Source: Pseudomonadales bacterium
GTDB taxonomy: Bacteria > Pseudomonadota > Gammaproteobacteria > Pseudomonadales > Azotimanducaceae
Reading direction: 5' to 3'
DNA length: 36,941 bases
Assembly (NCBI GenBank): GCA_016779425.1
Contig: JADHNQ010000003.1
Span: 1 to 36,941, forward strand
The first letter of the stretch is position 1. Every line of letters starts with the position of its first letter. Positions 15,989 through 23,289 of this stretch are shown in pieces. The translations under genes were made by a program, and so were the position numbers. The notes beneath the pieces are model-generated. The model searched no databases. It was not told the DNA's origin and saw nothing but the letters and a program-made list of their open reading frames with translations.

Positions 15989-17281
15989 ATTAAGTCAACA
16001 CCACAAGCAGAATTCGGTTTCGGTACACAAATACGTAAATCCCCCTTTTTTGACGCAACGGTGCGCTGGGGTGCGCGGGACTTTTCGGTTTATAACCATA
16101 TGTATATTCCGAGGGACTTTGGGGATCCTGAGCAGAATTTTTGGAACTTGGTCAACGAAGCTATTTTGTGCGACGTAGCCGCAGAGCGTCAGGTGGAGAT
16201 TACGGGGCCCGATGCTGCGCGCTTTGTGCAAATACTGACGCCACGAGACCTGAGCCAATGCGCTGTGGGGCAATGCAAATATGTGCTTATCACCAATGCC
16301 GACGGCGGTATTCTTAACGATCCCGTATTGCTTCGATTGGCAGAGAACCATTTTTGGTTGTCTTTAGCCGACAGCGATATCCTGCTCTGGGCGCAGGGTG
16401 TCGCCGTTCACTCGGGGCTGGACGTCACGATCTGTGAGCCTGATGTATCGCCGTTGCAACTCCAAGGCCCTCGGTCAGGCGATATTATGGAAGCGCTGTT
16501 TGGTGAAGAGATTGCTGACCTTAAATACTATTGGTTACGACATTACACCCTAGACGGTATTCCCCTCGTGGTTTCTCGCACAGGCTGGTCTAGCGAGCTG
16601 GGATATGAGATTTACCTGCGAAATGGTGCACACGGGGATGCCCTTTGGGAAAAGATTATGGCGGCCGGGGCGCCGTTTGGGCTAAAGCCTGGACATACAT
16701 CGACTATCCGGCGCGTAGAAGGTGGCATGTTGTCGTATCACGCCGACATGGATATTCACACTAATCCTTTTGAGCTGGGCCTTGATCGACTCGTTAATCT
16801 CGATATGGAGGCCGACTTTATAGGGAAGCGAGCGCTGACGGCGATTCGAGCGACGGGTATTACGCGAAAGCAGGTGGGTGTTGTGATTGCAGGCGAGCCA
16901 CTCGCCGCGCCGAACACGCGCGCCTGGTCTGTTTGCAGCGGCGCGGGTCAAGTAGGCTACGTTACCTCGGCTGTTTACTCTCCTCGTTTAGGCAAGAACG
17001 TTGCACTGGCCATGGTGGATATGGATTACGTGGAGTTGGGAACAGAGCTCACAGTGAGTCTGTCGGGCGAGGACCGCAGTGCGACCGTTGTTGAAAAGCC
17101 ATTTTACGATCCTAAAAAGCGCCTCGCCTCAGTTAGTTCGGTAACCGCCCAGTCAACGGACATTGAGGTGCCCCAGGTAAGTAATGTTGCTACTGAGGTC
17201 GATATCCCGGAGCGCACTTTGGACGCTTTTACACCCGTCAATGACGCCGCCCACGCTGAATCAAGTGCTACCATCGGCTAG
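15989..17281 (+). CDS. DmdA/GcvT-family tetrahydrofolate-dependent methyltransferase
   Basis: From memory of DmdA, conserved segments are KSPFFDA, SVYNHMYIP, DVAAERQVEITGPDA, LSLADSD, EPDVSPLQLQGPRSG, a SRTGWSSELGYEIYL segment and RRVEGGMLSYHADMD. These place the protein in the GcvT-like family near dimethylsulfoniopropionate demethylase. The first conventional start (GTG 16061) would delete KSPFFDA, which is conserved. Upstream the frame is open back to the TAG at 15956 but has no ATG, GTG or TTG; ATT at 15989 (then KSTPQAEFGFGT) is the best candidate. A 45-50-residue acidic tail after FYDPKKRL exceeds DmdA length. Family members pass a methyl group to tetrahydrofolate. The neighbouring CoA ligase and crotonase recall the DMSP route, but whether DMSP is the substrate is uncertain. 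Confidence 0.75.
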   Translation: MKSTPQAEFGFGTQIRKSPFFDATVRWGARDFSVYNHMYIPRDFGDPEQNFWNLVNEAILCDVAAERQVEITGPDAARFVQILTPRDLSQCAVGQCKYVLITNADGGILNDPVLLRLAENHFWLSLADSDILLWAQGVAVHSGLDVTICEPDVSPLQLQGPRSGDIMEALFGEEIADLKYYWLRHYTLDGIPLVVSRTGWSSELGYEIYLRNGAHGDALWEKIMAAGAPFGLKPGHTSTIRRVEGGMLSYHADMDIHTNPFELGLDRLVNLDMEADFIGKRALTAIRATGITRKQVGVVIAGEPLAAPNTRAWSVCSGAGQVGYVTSAVYSPRLGKNVALAMVDMDYVELGTELTVSLSGEDRSATVVEKPFYDPKKRLASVSSVTAQSTDIEVPQVSNVATEVDIPERTLDAFTPVNDAAHAESSATIG

Positions 17282-17344
17282 GAACTTAAAGATCGTTACA
17301 TTCTAAATCTCTGGTGCCGCCGGAGCGCACCGAGAGTATGCTTT

Positions 17345-17416
17345 CCCATTGTCAGGTTAGCCCGTTGGTTATCCCTGCCCTGCAGACAGCGGACGTCTGG
17401 CTGACCTGATAATGGG
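17345..17416. repeat. Long inverted repeat between methyltransferase and crotonase
   Basis: CCCATTGTCAGGTTAGCC (17345-17362) pairs with GGCTGACCTGATAATGGG (17399-17416), with 2 mismatches in 18. The 36-nt interior holds a smaller CAGAC/GTCTG stem. It could fold as a transcript structure, act as an attenuator or terminator, or be a REP-like element. There is no T-run after it. Confidence 0.6.
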
Positions 17417-17541
17417 TGAGGTTCGTAATTAGGCGCGGCGGGTCGCAAGGTCGCCCAAAATGGATAAGAGAATGTCGAAGCAAAATAGTTTTGTAGCACC
17501 GGAGGGCAGCTCGCTTAAGTGCTCTGACAAGGAGCATGGTT

Positions 17542-18342
17542 ATGTTAACCAATGAACTGGTTCCTCGTCATGACGAGGGCGGTATTACAACTCTCACCCT
17601 CAACGCTCCTAACACCATTAATGCCCTGTCAGAGACGATGATGGCGGCGCTTGGGTCGCAACTCGATCGTATCGTCGCCGATGACGCTGTCCGTGTGGTG
17701 GTTATCCGGGGTGCCGGAGCACATTTTTGCGCTGGCCATAATCTTAAGGAAATGGCTGCGCGCCGGAGCGATGCAGACGGTGGGCTAGGGTACTTCCGTG
17801 CTCTGTTTCAAACGTGTTCTGAAGTGATGTTGCGTATAACGCAGTTGCCGCAACCGGTTATCGCGGAGGTCAGCGGCATTGCGACAGCCGCAGGTTGCCA
17901 GCTGGTAGCCGCCTGTGACCTGGCCGTTGCCTCGAACGATGCGCGTTTCGCCACGTCGGGTGTCAATATTGGGTTGTTTTGCTCGACACCCCTTGTTGCC
18001 TTGTCGCGCACTGTTGCGCGTAAGCACGCGATGGAAATGCTGTTAACGGGTGGTTTTATCGATGCTCAGCAAGCTGTTGGTATGGGGCTCGTTAATCGTG
18101 CCGTCCCGGGGGCTGAGCTTGCCGACGCGACTCGCCAACTAGCGGTGGACATTGCAAGTAAAACGCCCGCCGCAATCAAGGTAGGCAAGCGTCTCTTTTA
18201 CGAGCAGGCCACGCTGAGCATGGAAGAGGCTTATGCGATGGCAGGTGAGGTCATGGCTTGCAATATGATGGCGGACGACACAACAGCAGGCATTGATGCT
18301 TTTATTAACAAGCGGCCAATGCCCGAGTGGTGTGGCAAATGA
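17542..18342 (+). CDS. Crotonase-family protein (ECHDC3-like), catalytic Glu absent
   Basis: A protein of about 266 residues with the crotonase fold: the first oxyanion-hole segment GAHFCAGHNLKEM (about 58-70) and the second, SGIATAAGCQLVAACDLAVA (about 110-129). In enoyl-CoA hydratases the segment is GGGCELA with a catalytic Glu; here Gln stands in that place, and the second Glu before the G-x-x-P motif is replaced (SGVNIGLFCSTP). This pattern matches the ECHDC3-like branch, whose chemistry is not well defined. AAGGAG is 7-8 nt before ATG 17542; the ATG at 17536 is too close to it. It overlaps the acyl-CoA ligase by ATGA. It may bind acyl-CoA or act as a different crotonase-type enzyme. Confidence 0.82.
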   Translation: MLTNELVPRHDEGGITTLTLNAPNTINALSETMMAALGSQLDRIVADDAVRVVVIRGAGAHFCAGHNLKEMAARRSDADGGLGYFRALFQTCSEVMLRITQLPQPVIAEVSGIATAAGCQLVAACDLAVASNDARFATSGVNIGLFCSTPLVALSRTVARKHAMEMLLTGGFIDAQQAVGMGLVNRAVPGAELADATRQLAVDIASKTPAAIKVGKRLFYEQATLSMEEAYAMAGEVMACNMMADDTTAGIDAFINKRPMPEWCGK

Positions 18343-19955
18343 CATTTCAGGGACCGGAGCTCGACAAAACACCTGCGAACTTCACGGCAATGTCCCCAGT
18401 GACAATGCTCAAGAGAGTTGAACGTGTACACCCCGAGTTACCAGCGCAAATTCATGGGAATATTTGTCGAGACTGGGGCGAGGTAGCCTTACGTTGCCGC
18501 CGGCTTGCGTCTGCGCTTGCAAACCGCGGTGTAAAAAAAAGCGACACGGTTGCACTCATCGCGCCAAATATCCCGGAAGCGCTCGAGTGTGCTCTGGCCG
18601 TGCCGATGATTGGAGCGGTTCTAAACGCAAACAATATCCGCCTGGATGCTCGCACGCTCGGTTACATCCTTGAACACGGTGAGGCCTCGGTGTTGTTGGT
18701 TGATACCGAGTTTTCGCAACTGGCGCGTGAGGCAGTGGCCCTGTCGGGTAGGCGTCTCCTTATAATCGATATTGAGGACAGCGAAGGTCCGGGCGGTGAT
18801 CGCATCGGTGAGTTGACGTACGAGGCTCTGCTGGCCGAGGGCACCGATGATTTTCCTTACACCCTGCCTGATGATGAATGGGATGCATTGGCGCTGAACT
18901 ATACCTCGGGCACAACGGGGCAGCCGAAAGGTGTAGTTTATTCTCATCGGGGTGCGTGGACTAACGCCGTTAATAACGTCATCACCTGGTCAATGCCGCA
19001 CCACCCTATTTATTTGTGGACGCTACCACTATTTCACTGCAATGGTTGGTGCTTCCCTTGGACGATTACCATGCTAGCGGGTACGCATGTATTCATGCGA
19101 AGCCCAACAGCCGAGGGAATCTATCATGCGCTGGGTGAGCACGGTGTAACACATTTGTGCGGTGCACCGATCATTATGTCGATGATTGCACAAGCACCTG
19201 AGCGCCAACGACGGGCCTTCGAGCAAAAGGTCAAACTTATGACCGCCGCAGCCCCACCGCCTGCCTCTGTCATCTCAGCAATGGAATCCATGGGGATTAG
19301 TGTGACCCATGTTTATGGCTTAACCGAGGTTTATGGACCCGCTGTCGTCTGCGCTGAAAAAGAAACGTGGCAGGCACTTCCGCTGGATGAACAAGCCAAG
19401 TTGAAATCTCGCCAAGGTGTGGCTTACGAGCTCGAGGAGGACGTTCTAGTCCTTGATCCTGAGACGGCCCAACCTGTGCCTTGGGATGGCGCAACTCAGG
19501 GCGAAGTGGCGTTTCGCGGAAACATCGTGATGAGGGGGTACCTCAAGAGACCTGAGGATACGGCAAACGCGTTTAGAGAAGGATGGTTTTGGTCGGGAGA
19601 CTTAGCGGTACAACATCCTGATGGCTACATTGAAATAAAAGATCGCGCCAAAGATATCATTATTTCAGGTGGGGAGAATATCTCCTCCATCGAAGTGGAA
19701 AATGCGCTTTATAGTCACCCGGCAGTCAGTCTAGTTGCGGTGGTGGCTATGTCGGATGAGACCTGGGGTGAGGTTCCCTGTGCCTTTGTCGAATTGACTG
19801 ACGATGATTCTAATATTACCGAGGCAGAGCTCATCGCTCATGCGCGGACATCGCTAGCGGGTTTTCAGCGTCCCAAGAAAATTATTTTTGGCGAACTTCC
19901 GAAAACATCGACAGGGAAAATACGCAAGAACGAACTTCGAGACCGTCTTCGGTAG
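18339..19955 (+). CDS. AMP-forming acyl-CoA ligase (short/medium chain)
   Basis: A protein of about 538 residues of the ANL superfamily. The P-loop-like YTSGTTGQPKGVVYSH is near residue 188, then LPLFHCNGWCFPWTI, the YGLTEVYGPAV motif, the hinge KDRAKDIIISGGENISSIEVE region near 445, and KTSTGKIRKNEL with the catalytic Lys near the end. The HCNGWCFPW segment is typical of the short/medium-chain ligases that include the DMSP-pathway DmdB-like proteins. ATG 18339 overlaps the crotonase stop (ATGA). An upstream GTG at 18327 is less likely. It probably activates a carboxylic acid from the methyltransferase or crotonase pathway. Confidence 0.87.
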   Translation: MTFQGPELDKTPANFTAMSPVTMLKRVERVHPELPAQIHGNICRDWGEVALRCRRLASALANRGVKKSDTVALIAPNIPEALECALAVPMIGAVLNANNIRLDARTLGYILEHGEASVLLVDTEFSQLAREAVALSGRRLLIIDIEDSEGPGGDRIGELTYEALLAEGTDDFPYTLPDDEWDALALNYTSGTTGQPKGVVYSHRGAWTNAVNNVITWSMPHHPIYLWTLPLFHCNGWCFPWTITMLAGTHVFMRSPTAEGIYHALGEHGVTHLCGAPIIMSMIAQAPERQRRAFEQKVKLMTAAAPPPASVISAMESMGISVTHVYGLTEVYGPAVVCAEKETWQALPLDEQAKLKSRQGVAYELEEDVLVLDPETAQPVPWDGATQGEVAFRGNIVMRGYLKRPEDTANAFREGWFWSGDLAVQHPDGYIEIKDRAKDIIISGGENISSIEVENALYSHPAVSLVAVVAMSDETWGEVPCAFVELTDDDSNITEAELIAHARTSLAGFQRPKKIIFGELPKTSTGKIRKNELRDRLR

Positions 19956-20362
19956 TTTCGGACGCTGAGTTCCTATCGCGTGGCGTTATGGAAAGATCTC
20001 GAGTAATGGGTTACTGCGATTGTTTATCCGGAGGAGTTCAACGAGGCGGCGGGAGTTTGAGTCTTCGCTGTCGCTCGACAGACCTCCGCTGCGCTACGGC
20101 CACCCTTCCCTTCGGGCGCGGTTTCAGCTGTCACAGCCGCCAAAACAAATAAGAGCGAACTAAAGGTGGTGCTGATCTCTTTGTGCTGGAAGTGGCGGCA
20201 GTTTGATGGAGTATGTCCCCATAAATACCCCTCCTTGCCCCTAAATGTGACGACAGGCGTATGGACTTGGATTGATGACAAGTGCATAAGAAGCCCCTTA
20301 GATAAGGGGCTTTGTAGAGCCAGCCGGACATCGCCGGACTTTAGTTTGGCCAAGGCACGGAA
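19956..20362. other. Gene-free region with att-like and integrase-leader relics
   Basis: It holds att-like copy 3 (20043-20105) and a hairpin (AAGCCCCTTA-GA-TAAGGGGCTT, 20291-20312). From about 20205 the sequence GTATGTCCCCATAAATACCC and onwards resembles, degenerately, the integrase leader of 14440-14545 (ATGCCCCC units, ATGTNACGA, TTGGATTG, then a CCCC hairpin). It is a decayed second integrase/attachment unit. I see no protein-coding gene here. Confidence 0.55.
20043..20105. repeat. att-like repeat, copy 3
   Basis: Matches 14580-14642 at 60 of 63 positions (GAGGCGGCGGGAGTTTGAGT through CCGGCCACCC). The CCA-like end is replaced by other sequence at its left border. Confidence 0.6.
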
Positions 20363-20890
20363 TCATCCTTCATTGCTAAGCGCCGCTATTACGTCATCGA
20401 CGATCGCATCAGCTTTCTCACGAATCTGGTCACCTGTCGCGTCCTGAATAGGATGCGATACTAGTAGGTACCTCGCATCAGCCATACCCAGAGCCTTCGC
20501 CTGGATTTTTGCGGCGTCCCCAAATTCTGTCGAGGCAATGGCCACAGCAGGCTTTTTCTCGATTTCAAAATAAACGGTGTCATGCAAACTGCACGACGTA
20601 CAGGAACCTCAGTCGGCAAGACCTATGACAACAAAGTCATTGATTTTTTTGATCTCCCTGCGCAGATCAGCCGGCGCCGGTTTTGAAAAGGTGGGTTTTT
20701 GATACCGATTAACTTCAACTTGAGGAAGTCGCCGTTCCATCGCTTCCTGAAGACGGTCTAAAAACTCATCGCTCCGCCTTTTAGCAATATCAAGCAGGGC
20801 GACCTTGCCTACGATCGCCTCCGGTCTTGGTGTTATCTGTCGAGCAACCGGTACCTCTTCGTTGGTCGGATCTAGCAATGTCACTGACAT
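20363..20890 (-). CDS. UGSC-family selenoprotein (UGA-encoded selenocysteine)
   Basis: Read with the in-frame UGA at 20609-20611 as selenocysteine, this is one protein of 175 residues: MSVTLLDPTNEEVPVARQ..., INDFVVIGLAD, Sec94, GSCTSCSLHDTVYFEIE, then VAIASTEFGDAAKIQAKALG and a PIQDATGDQIREKAD tail. Sec-Gly-Ser-Cys is the hallmark of the UGSC family, found mainly in marine bacteria and some actinobacteria. The frame stays open and family-like on both sides of the UGA. A SECIS-like stem-loop follows it (separate entry). AAGGAG is 5 nt before ATG 20890. The start lies 20 nt after the thioredoxin-fusion gene. The Sec/Cys motif resembles redox motifs of reductases such as GrdB (UxxC), so thiol-selenol redox chemistry is likely; the substrate is unknown. 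Sec machinery is not in the window. Confidence 0.9.
20579..20597 (-). promoter_or_regulatory. SECIS-like hairpin for UGSC selenoprotein
   Basis: On the minus strand, 5' GTCGTGC, loop AGTTT, 3' GCATGAC forms a 7-bp stem with one G-U pair. The apical loop starts 18 nt after the UGA and contains a GU, the distance and loop feature expected of a bacterial SECIS bound by SelB. Confidence 0.65.
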
Positions 20891-20910
20891 ATCACTCTCC
20901 TTTGCCTCAT

Positions 20911-22482
20911 TTACATATAGTCGTCTATTTTTCTGGAAACCGGAATAGAGCCCATGCTTCTGGGGATCCAGCCGTGAAAGAATGCGGTGCATTTACCAGC
21001 CTCGCTGCCTGCCACAACAATTTCAATGTGATCTTCCGCACCGAATTTTCCGATTCGCCTATCGGCCGGTAGCTGAGCCAGGCCGGCAAGCTGTTCCGGT
21101 GATGCACTCGGGCCTTGAATAAGCTCTTGCACGGACTTTTCACTGGCTTTCTGAATGTCTCTGCGCAAGGCGGATTTGCTAACCTTGTCACGTTTAAAAA
21201 CATCGTTGTGCTCTGGAGAAACAACCATCAGGCAGTTTGAAGAAGCGTACCAGTTGGCATTGAACATGCCTTTAGTAGCTTCGCCGATGGCTGCGGCCAG
21301 CACAGGTGCTTCGGTGGTTGTTTCATCAAGAATCAAAGTTGGACCTGCCGACATGGCAAGCGTTGTAACCACCGAATCGTTGGCGTCAAACCCGCGATCA
21401 ACATGAAACGGATCCCAGCAGGACCTCTCTTCCCACTCGGCAAAACACATGGTGAATTTCATGGGGTTTGAAAATGTCGAACGCTCTGTGCCGCCTGGCT
21501 TTGCGCCACCAACGTTGCGGATGACCAGCCTGAGTGCGCGGCCAATCGTCGCATTGGCGCGATTTCCCTGGCCTAGCGCGCCTAGCCCCATGTTCATCTT
21601 CAGAAGATGGCGAATTGGACCGTTGACAATCATGACTGGACTAGCACCCATAGTCGTTGCCATGACGCCATGGATATTAAATTCATCGGTGCACACGGCA
21701 TCAACTGCCGCCATGACGACTGGCAGGTACTCAGGTCTGCATCCAGCCATGACAGCGTTGATGGCAACTTTCTCGACGGTCACCTTCGCCATGTTCGGCG
21801 GCATGATGGCGATCACCTCCTGCGGATCTAGACTTGTACCCTGCAGCATGCTGAGCACTCTTTGAGGCGTTGGTGGAATAACCGGCAGGCCGTCAGTGAA
21901 TCCTTGATCAAACATGAACTCGAATTCGTCGTCTTGGCTGCCCATCTCTATTCGTCGCGCTCTTATCGGACTGTTTTCTGCCTCAGCCTGAAGCCGTTCA
22001 GCATGCAGCGGATCGACTGAAAGTGAACCACAACCTGGGCGCCAGCTGGGGAGTGAGTCCCATTCAACCGTATGTTGAGTAATAGCGTGTTGTTCGAAAA
22101 GTTCAGCGACCAACTCTTGCCATTCCTCACGGACAAAACCGCTGCGTTCGACCAGTACGTGGCCCCCGGAGTCGGTCAGAAATACCTGGGGTACGATTTC
22201 AATGTCATTGATAAACGATACTTTTAGTGCACTGTCATCGAGCAGATTGAAGGGGGGGTCAAACTCACTCATTAACCGGGAGTTACCACTACTGGTCTGA
22301 CCGATAATAAAAAAGTCGAGTTCACTGGATAGCGAATCATTTATGGCCGCTAGTACGGGTAGGACGAGCCTGCAAGTAGGGCAGTCCTCTTTGATAAAAC
22401 AGACAAGAGATCGGCGCGCACTGGGGAAGCTGCGCTTTATGCCCGTGGAGTCTTCCAGTGTGAATGGGGTGATAACTGACAC
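20911..22482 (-). CDS. Thioredoxin-domain fusion, partner of UGSC selenoprotein
   Basis: A 523-residue two-part protein. Residues 1-130 are thioredoxin-like: FIKEDCPTCRLVLPVLAAI with the CPTC active site at C34/C37, followed by VPQVFLTDSGGHV. Residues about 183-523 form a separate domain I do not recognise. It begins FDQGFTDGLPVIPPTPQRV and contains MPPNMAKVTVEKVAINAV, MAGCRPEYLPVVMAAVDAV, GALGQGNRANATIG, MCFAEWEERSCWDPFHVD and a C-terminal AGKCTAFFHGWIP. Conserved-looking Cys and the adjoining selenoprotein suggest a redox enzyme pair. GTG 22482 follows the stop of a small ORF (TAG CCA GTG), so reinitiation is likely. The substrate and exact chemistry are unknown. It is not a known Grd component by sequence reading. 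Confidence 0.7.
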   Translation of the reverse strand: MSVITPFTLEDSTGIKRSFPSARRSLVCFIKEDCPTCRLVLPVLAAINDSLSSELDFFIIGQTSSGNSRLMSEFDPPFNLLDDSALKVSFINDIEIVPQVFLTDSGGHVLVERSGFVREEWQELVAELFEQHAITQHTVEWDSLPSWRPGCGSLSVDPLHAERLQAEAENSPIRARRIEMGSQDDEFEFMFDQGFTDGLPVIPPTPQRVLSMLQGTSLDPQEVIAIMPPNMAKVTVEKVAINAVMAGCRPEYLPVVMAAVDAVCTDEFNIHGVMATTMGASPVMIVNGPIRHLLKMNMGLGALGQGNRANATIGRALRLVIRNVGGAKPGGTERSTFSNPMKFTMCFAEWEERSCWDPFHVDRGFDANDSVVTTLAMSAGPTLILDETTTEAPVLAAAIGEATKGMFNANWYASSNCLMVVSPEHNDVFKRDKVSKSALRRDIQKASEKSVQELIQGPSASPEQLAGLAQLPADRRIGKFGAEDHIEIVVAGSEAGKCTAFFHGWIPRSMGSIPVSRKIDDYM

Positions 22483-22485
22483 TGG

Positions 22486-22695
22486 CTATAGTTCCACTGG
22501 GATGTTGACGCAGGGTTGCTCACTGCGGTTTCGATGTTCAATCAGGGTCGGGTGTATGTCTCCCTTAAAATCGTCGAGTCCCTGGTGCTCCATCATGGCC
22601 TTTGCCGGCAGTCTCCGCGTACTGGCATCGCCACGTGCCAGGGCGTTTTGTAACCCATCGGATTTAAAAATTTCTTGGCTTGCCGTGTGTTGCAT
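22486..22695 (-). CDS. Small ORF in frame ahead of the thioredoxin fusion
   Basis: A 69-residue frame (MQHTASQEIFKSDGLQNALA, later GDIHPTLIEHRNRSEQPC) with GAGG about 6 nt before ATG 22695. It ends in TAG at 22486-22488 and is in the same frame as the thioredoxin fusion, separated by TAG and one codon. No family recognised. Either it is a small coupled gene, or it is an N-terminal extension interrupted by an amber codon. Confidence 0.45.
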   Translation of the reverse strand: MQHTASQEIFKSDGLQNALARGDASTRRLPAKAMMEHQGLDDFKGDIHPTLIEHRNRSEQPCVNIPVEL

Positions 22696-22710
22696 TACCT
22701 GCCTCAGTTT

Positions 22711-23289
22711 CTAGTACTGAACCTTATGACCACGCATTACGGTGCTACGTAGGTCCAGAGAGTCGAGACTCATAGTCTCGGGAGCATTGATATCGTTAAG
22801 TTTCAAGTATGGCTCGTAGGACGCTAGTTTGCTGGAGCCATTACTGATCGCGGTGAGCGTACCACGGAATATTGCATGATCTGTCACCGCGTAAAAGTTG
22901 AGAGGTTGACGCAGTTGCACATCAAACCCACCAGAATGTCTGATTTTTTCACCTTTCGCATAGCGATAGGCATCGCCTAGTGTTGCCAGGGTGCCGTAAG
23001 CGAATGCATCAAGGTAATAGGCGGTGTGAACGTGCAGATCTCCAAAGTAGGCCTTTCGCGAAGTCTGTTTGTCCGGTTGGAGAGTCAATGAGTCTCCGGG
23101 GATTTCATAGCGAGGGTCGAATGCTGCTGATGCGGGATTTACCGGGGTAGGGTCAGTTGATGAAGATTGATTCGGCGGTACTTCAGACCAACCAACGGAC
23201 AGGCAAAGTAACACTAAAAGGAAATCAACTCGCGTGATCCGAGAGTTGGTTTTATCTAATGTAACTGGCGTAAGTATTTTCGATATCAT
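22711..23289 (-). pseudogene. N-terminal DUF3604 (PHP-like) fragment
   Basis: 192 residues with a hydrophobic start (FLLVLLCLSVGWS) and the DUF3604 opening AYFGDLHVHTAYYLDAFAYG, then DAYRYAKGEKI, a GFDVQLRQPLNFYAVTDHA segment and LNDINAPETMSL. DUF3604 proteins are commonly 500-700 residues; this one ends after about 190, and I find no continuation in the other frames before the next ORF. It overlaps the end of the TetR gene by 38 nt and lies upstream of the UGSC genes. It may be a dead remnant, or a short protein retaining only the first catalytic lobe. Confidence 0.6.

Noticed and set aside
15721-15990. An 89-residue minus-strand gene upstream of the DmdA-like gene
   Set aside because: No clear ribosome-binding site, unusual composition (rich in Arg, Lys and Cys), no recognised domain, and it lies in decayed-looking DNA. 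Left as a note in the gap entry.
17542-18342. DmdD (methylthioacryloyl-CoA hydratase)
   Set aside because: The catalytic Glu residues of crotonase hydratases are replaced, and the motifs fit the ECHDC3-like branch.
20587-20611. Split of the UGSC protein into two independent genes (93 aa and 74 aa)
   Set aside because: The second half has no ribosome-binding site before its ATG 20587, and the codons between the UGA and that ATG encode the conserved GSCTSC motif. One selenoprotein explains both halves.
20911-22482. Glycine/sarcosine reductase (Grd) component
   Set aside because: Only the general idea of a thioredoxin plus Sec/Cys site is shared; I see none of the Grd-specific motifs.
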